Assembly (NCBI RefSeq): GCF_028736035.1
Contig: NZ_CP117866.1
Span: 2,852,001 to 2,916,000, forward strand
DNA length: 64,000 bases
From: Streptomyces sp. T12
Lineage (GTDB): Bacteria; Actinomycetota; Actinomycetes; Streptomycetales; Streptomycetaceae
Reading direction: 5' to 3'
Numbering within the stretch: position 1 is the stretch's first letter; the number at the start of each line of letters is the position of its first letter. The notes beneath the pieces were generated by a model. The model saw only the letters and a list, made by a program, of their open reading frames with translations. It was not told the origin of the DNA and did no database searches. Positions 61,038 to 64,000 of the stretch are shown one piece after another. A program made the position numbers and the translations under genes.

Positions 61038-62117
61038 GTGGCAGGGCACCGAGTCAGAGCCACCAGAGGTACGGCGGCCGCGTTGGCGGCGCTGGTGGCA
61101 CTCACCGCGTCACAGGCGCCGGGGGCGGTCCCGGCACGGGCCTCCGCGCCGGCACCGGGGCAGGCACCGGCCGAGGAAGGACCGAGCGTGTCCGGCGGCA
61201 CCCCGTACCGCAGCGAGCTGCCGCCGCTGCGGACGGCCAAGGGGACCGGCGACAAGGCCTCCGCGCAGGTGGGCGCCGCGCTGCCCGCGAGCGTGTTCGC
61301 CGCCTACCGCCGGGCCGAGGAGCGCCTCACGCGCGAGGCACCCGGCTGTCGCCTGCGGTGGCAGGTGCTGGCGGCGATCGGGCAGGTGGAGTCCGGGCAG
61401 GCGCGGGGCGGCCGGGTGACGTCGGACGGTACGACCGTGGCGCCGATCCTCGGCCCGCGGCTGGACGGCGTGGCCTTCGCGCTGATCCGGGACACCGACG
61501 GCGGCGCCCACGACGGGGACACGACGTACGACCGCGCGGTCGGGCCGATGCAGTTCATCCCGTCGACCTGGGCCCGGTGGGGCGCGGACGGCAACGGCGA
61601 CGGGCGGGCGGATCCGAACAACGTCTTCGACGCGGCGCTCGGCGCCGGACGGTATCTCTGCGCGGGCGGGCGGGACCTGTCCGTCCCGGCCGAGCTGGAC
61701 CGGGCGATCCTCGGCTACAACCACTCGACGGCGTATCTGCGCACGGTCAGGGCCTGGTACGCGTACTTCCTGGACGGGCACCGGGTGGTGCCGGACAGCT
61801 CGGCCGGCTCCTCGGCCCGCCCCGAGCCGACGCGGTCACCCGGGGCGCCGGACGACGATTCCGCACCGGCGCCCACGCCCCGGCGTCCGAGCGCCACCCC
61901 GTCCCCCACGCCCTCGACCCCCGCCTCGCCGACCCCCACCCCGTCCCGTCCGGCCGCCACCGCCCCCGAGGAGACGCAGGAGCCGCAACTCCCCCTCCCC
62001 GCCCCGGACATCGAGCTCCCCGGCGACGACCTGCTGTCCGGCGACGACTCGCTGACCAGTAACAGCGCGGACTCGATGGCCGCCACCCCCTCCACAACCG
62101 CTGATACTCGGCGGTAA
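61038..62117 (+). CDS. Exported lytic transglycosylase-like protein (MltB/SLT type)
   Basis: 359 aa. Signal peptide (residues 1-36), then a transglycosylase domain (about 80-250): VLAAIGQVESGQARGG carries the catalytic Glu, and GPMQFIPSTWARWGADGNGD, NVFDAALGAGRYLC are the MltB-like words. The tail is Pro/Ser/Thr-rich (SATPSPTPSTPASPTPTPS), a likely wall-spanning or glycosylated linker. GGGAGGGG leads the GTG. Cleaves peptidoglycan. The TAATG junction couples it to the sigma gene. Confidence 0.88.
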   Translation: MAGHRVRATRGTAAALAALVALTASQAPGAVPARASAPAPGQAPAEEGPSVSGGTPYRSELPPLRTAKGTGDKASAQVGAALPASVFAAYRRAEERLTREAPGCRLRWQVLAAIGQVESGQARGGRVTSDGTTVAPILGPRLDGVAFALIRDTDGGAHDGDTTYDRAVGPMQFIPSTWARWGADGNGDGRADPNNVFDAALGAGRYLCAGGRDLSVPAELDRAILGYNHSTAYLRTVRAWYAYFLDGHRVVPDSSAGSSARPEPTRSPGAPDDDSAPAPTPRRPSATPSPTPSTPASPTPTPSRPAATAPEETQEPQLPLPAPDIELPGDDLLSGDDSLTSNSADSMAATPSTTADTRR

Positions 62118-62170
62118 TGTCGCCCCCCGCCGGACGGCACGAGACCGGCGGTGAGCGCAAAGGGGCCCTC

Positions 62171-63226
62171 ATGGCGACGGACATGCCTGCGGACATGCCC
62201 GCAGAGACAGCGGCGGAGTGGGACGCCTCCGACGAACGTTGGCAGCGCATGTGGAGCCACCGCGAGCAGCTGCTCAAGGTGGCCCGGCGCAGGTCGATGA
62301 GTGCGGAGGACGCCGAGGACGCGGTGCACGAGGCGATGCTGCGCGCCGCCGAACGCCCCGAGCTGGACGACGAGCGGCTCGCGGCCTGGCTGACGACGGT
62401 GACGATGCGGCTGTGCGTCGACCGCTACCGGCAGGTCAACCGTGAGGCCGAGGTGCGCACCAGCCCGACGCTCATCGCCCCCGGTCCCGTGCCCGTCGAG
62501 GAGGCGGTGTGCGACCGGGCCGAGGCGAAGTGGCTGGCGGTGCGCAGTGGTGAGCTGCCCGAGCGGCAGGCCGAGGCGCTGCGGCTGAAGTCGGAGGACC
62601 TCGACGTCGGGCAGGTCGCCGTCCGGATGGGGCTCAGTTACCGGACCGTCGAGTCGCTGCTGGCCCGGGCCAGGCGGACACTGCGGCAGTCGTTGGCCGC
62701 GACGCTCGGGTTCGCTCTCTTCCTGATCGGGTGGGGGCGGCCGCGCGGCGGCGGAAGGGTCCAGGCCGTGGCGGTGGCTTCGACGGCGGCGACGCTGGCG
62801 GTGGCGGGGTTCGTGCTGCCGTACGCGCTCGACGGGGGCGGGGACGGAGGCGGTACGGCGCCTCGGCCCGCCGTCGCCTCGCCGGACGGCGCGGAGGCGC
62901 TGCGGCCCGACGGCAGTGGTGAGGGCCGTACGCCTCACCGGAACGCGCCTACGGCCACAGCGGCCGAGCGGAAGGCGGTCGAGTCGCCGTCCGGCGAATC
63001 GATCCTCCCGCTGTCCGTGCCGTCGCTGCCGCAGGCGTCGGCGCCCGACGTGTCGGTGCCGGACGTGTCGGTGCCGGAGGTCTCCGTGTCGCCGCTGCCG
63101 GTGCTGTCGGCGCCGGAGGTCGCGGTCCCGCAGGTGCCCGACGTCCCGGAGCTGCCCGAAGTCACCGACCTGCCGGTCACACCCTCCGCCTCGCTCCCCC
63201 TTCCGACGGCGACGCCACTACCGTAA
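62171..63226 (+). CDS. ECF sigma factor with membrane helix and extracytoplasmic-type tail
   Basis: 351 aa. Sigma region 2 (about 30-95: SAEDAEDAVHEAMLRAAERP, LTTVTMRLCVDRYRQVN), region 4 (about 125-172: LPERQAEALRLKSEDLDVGQ, GLSYRTVESLLARARRTLR), a hydrophobic helix (AVAVASTAATLAVAGFVLPY, about 198-221), then about 130 residues of Pro/Val/Ser-rich repeats (APDVSVPDVSVPEVSV). The tail would be outside the membrane, so the sigma may be tethered and released. ATG 62117 (TAATG overlap with the upstream stop) adds 18 residues and is a valid alternative start. No separate anti-sigma gene. Confidence 0.85.
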   Translation: MATDMPADMPAETAAEWDASDERWQRMWSHREQLLKVARRRSMSAEDAEDAVHEAMLRAAERPELDDERLAAWLTTVTMRLCVDRYRQVNREAEVRTSPTLIAPGPVPVEEAVCDRAEAKWLAVRSGELPERQAEALRLKSEDLDVGQVAVRMGLSYRTVESLLARARRTLRQSLAATLGFALFLIGWGRPRGGGRVQAVAVASTAATLAVAGFVLPYALDGGGDGGGTAPRPAVASPDGAEALRPDGSGEGRTPHRNAPTATAAERKAVESPSGESILPLSVPSLPQASAPDVSVPDVSVPEVSVSPLPVLSAPEVAVPQVPDVPELPEVTDLPVTPSASLPLPTATPLP

Positions 63227-63280
63227 ATCCACGCAAACCACCCTCCTCGAAACCCGCCCGAAAAAAATCCGCCACCGAAA

Positions 63281-63313
63281 CGACGGACGCCCCGCCCCTC
63301 CCCGTAGAGCAGA
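63281..63313 (+). promoter_or_regulatory. Promoter-like element before the Mce/Mla ATPase (copy 2 of shared motif)
   Basis: CGACGGAC, 15 C-rich bases, GTAGAGCAGA, then TGTCAG, 45 bp upstream of the ATPase. Matches copy 1 at 18 of 18 motif bases and also in G, CAG after it. Confidence 0.65.
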
Positions 63314-63358
63314 TGTCAGAGCTGCTGGAGCTGCTCCACGGGCTGAAGGGTGGACCGG

Positions 63359-64000
63359 ATGGGTGTCGAGATCTGTGTGGAAGGGCTGACCAAGTCCTTC
63401 GGTCACCAGGTCATCTGGCAGGACGTCTCACTGACGCTGCCCGCCGGGGAGGTCTCGGTCATGCTCGGCCCCTCGGGCACGGGCAAGTCGGTGTTCCTCA
63501 AGACGCTCGTCGGACTGCTGAAGCCGGAGCGCGGCTCGATCACGATCCAGGGCCGGGACATCACACGGCTGCGCGAGCACGACCTGTACGAGGTGCGCAA
63601 GCTCTTCGGCGTGCTGTTCCAGGACGGCGCGCTGTTCGGCTCGATGAACCTGTACGACAACATCGCCTTCCCGCTGCGCGAGCACACCCGTAAGTCCGAG
63701 AGCGAGATCCGGCGCATCGTGCTGGAGAAGATGGACATGGTCGGGCTGATCGGCGCAGAGGGAAAGCTGCCCGGCGAGATCTCCGGCGGGATGCGCAAGC
63801 GGGCCGGACTGGCCCGGGCCCTCGTCCTCGACCCCGAGATCATCCTCTTCGACGAGCCCGACTCGGGCCTCGACCCGGTCCGCGTGGCCTACCTCAACCA
63901 GCTGATAGTCGATCTCAACGCCCAGATCGACGCGACCTTCCTGATCGTCACGCACGACATCGCCTCGGCCCGCCAGGTGCCGGACAACATCGGGCTGCTG
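63359..64000 (+). CDS. Mce/Mla-type ABC transporter ATPase (3' end outside window)
   Basis: At least 214 aa: MGVEICVEGLTKSFGHQVIW, Walker A GPSGTGKSVFLKTL near residue 38, Q-loop VLFQDGALFGSMNLYDNI, signature LPGEISGGMRKRAGLARALV, Walker B IILFDEPDSGLDPVR and switch LIVTHDIASA. GTGKS and the FGSMNLYDNIAFPLREHT wording belong to MlaF/Mkl ATPases that drive Mce lipid import. GAAGGG at good spacing. Permease and Mce genes should follow beyond the window. Confidence 0.88.
   Translation, partial: MGVEICVEGLTKSFGHQVIWQDVSLTLPAGEVSVMLGPSGTGKSVFLKTLVGLLKPERGSITIQGRDITRLREHDLYEVRKLFGVLFQDGALFGSMNLYDNIAFPLREHTRKSESEIRRIVLEKMDMVGLIGAEGKLPGEISGGMRKRAGLARALVLDPEIILFDEPDSGLDPVRVAYLNQLIVDLNAQIDATFLIVTHDIASARQVPDNIGLL

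Noticed and set aside
1..64000. CRISPR arrays, tRNA or rRNA genes, prophage or complete insertion sequences
   Set aside because: I looked for repeat-spacer patterns, cloverleaf sequences and transposase motifs and saw none.

Overview
The window reads as a stretch of Streptomyces chromosome. GC content is very high with strong third-position GC bias, GTG starts are common, several genes look leaderless, and the gene content is typical of the genus (malR/malE, glnE/glnA2, an NsrR-Hmp pair, DmdR-type iron boxes, a SARP regulator). The species cannot be named from sequence alone. I saw no tRNA, rRNA, CRISPR array, prophage or intact insertion sequence. Most genes are metabolic, regulatory or transport genes in short operons; accessory signatures are limited to repeats and one decayed gene.

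Layout. 0-3.8 kb: maltose-binding lipoprotein MalE (cut by the window edge), divergent LacI regulator MalR, and a PAP2-type membrane phosphatase. 3.8-9.2 kb: nitrogen block with glnE, a VOC protein and glnA2, bordered by interspersed repeats. 9.4-11.3 kb: nitric-oxide defence, with flavohaemoglobin Hmp behind a 23-bp NsrR-type palindrome and NsrR converging on it. 11.4-15.8 kb: DUF3105/DUF305 pair, secreted sedolisin, panB. 16-20.9 kb: DHA2 efflux pump with TetR regulator, membrane-anchored EEP phosphoesterase, DHA1 transporter. 20.9-26.6 kb: DrrAB-type ABC exporter behind phased TGTCGG repeats, converging on a large SARP/NB-ARC regulator. 26.7-33.7 kb: small hypotheticals, site-2 protease, F420 reductase, sialidase, MFS transporter beside a 24-nt C tract, methionine aminopeptidase.

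33.8-43.4 kb is an iron/haem block: haem oxygenase, HmuU-HmuV and EfeO-EfeB-EfeU, each transcription unit starting with an iron box. Haem can be imported, opened by haem oxygenase or stripped of iron by EfeB, and ferric/ferrous iron imported by EfeU. No haem-binding protein (HmuT) lies in the locus.

43.4-60.8 kb: prim-pol protein, TetR regulator, Rsm22-type methyltransferase, serine hydrolase/Bcr-type exporter pair, oxidoreductase, PhoD phosphatase, SDR, an aldo/keto reductase pseudogene, DoxX protein behind 13-bp tandem repeats, MazG-like protein, Baeyer-Villiger monooxygenase with a beta-propeller partner, a degenerate response regulator and a lipase-like hydrolase.

61-64 kb: a lytic-transglycosylase-like exported protein is coupled by a TAATG overlap to an ECF sigma factor that carries a membrane helix and a Pro/Val-rich tail. 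Next comes an Mce/Mla-type ABC ATPase (cut by the edge). A 33-bp promoter-like element is shared by the sigma operon and the ABC gene. It suggests an autoregulated envelope regulon and is the most interesting undescribed candidate here, followed by the phased repeats between the SARP regulator and the ABC exporter.
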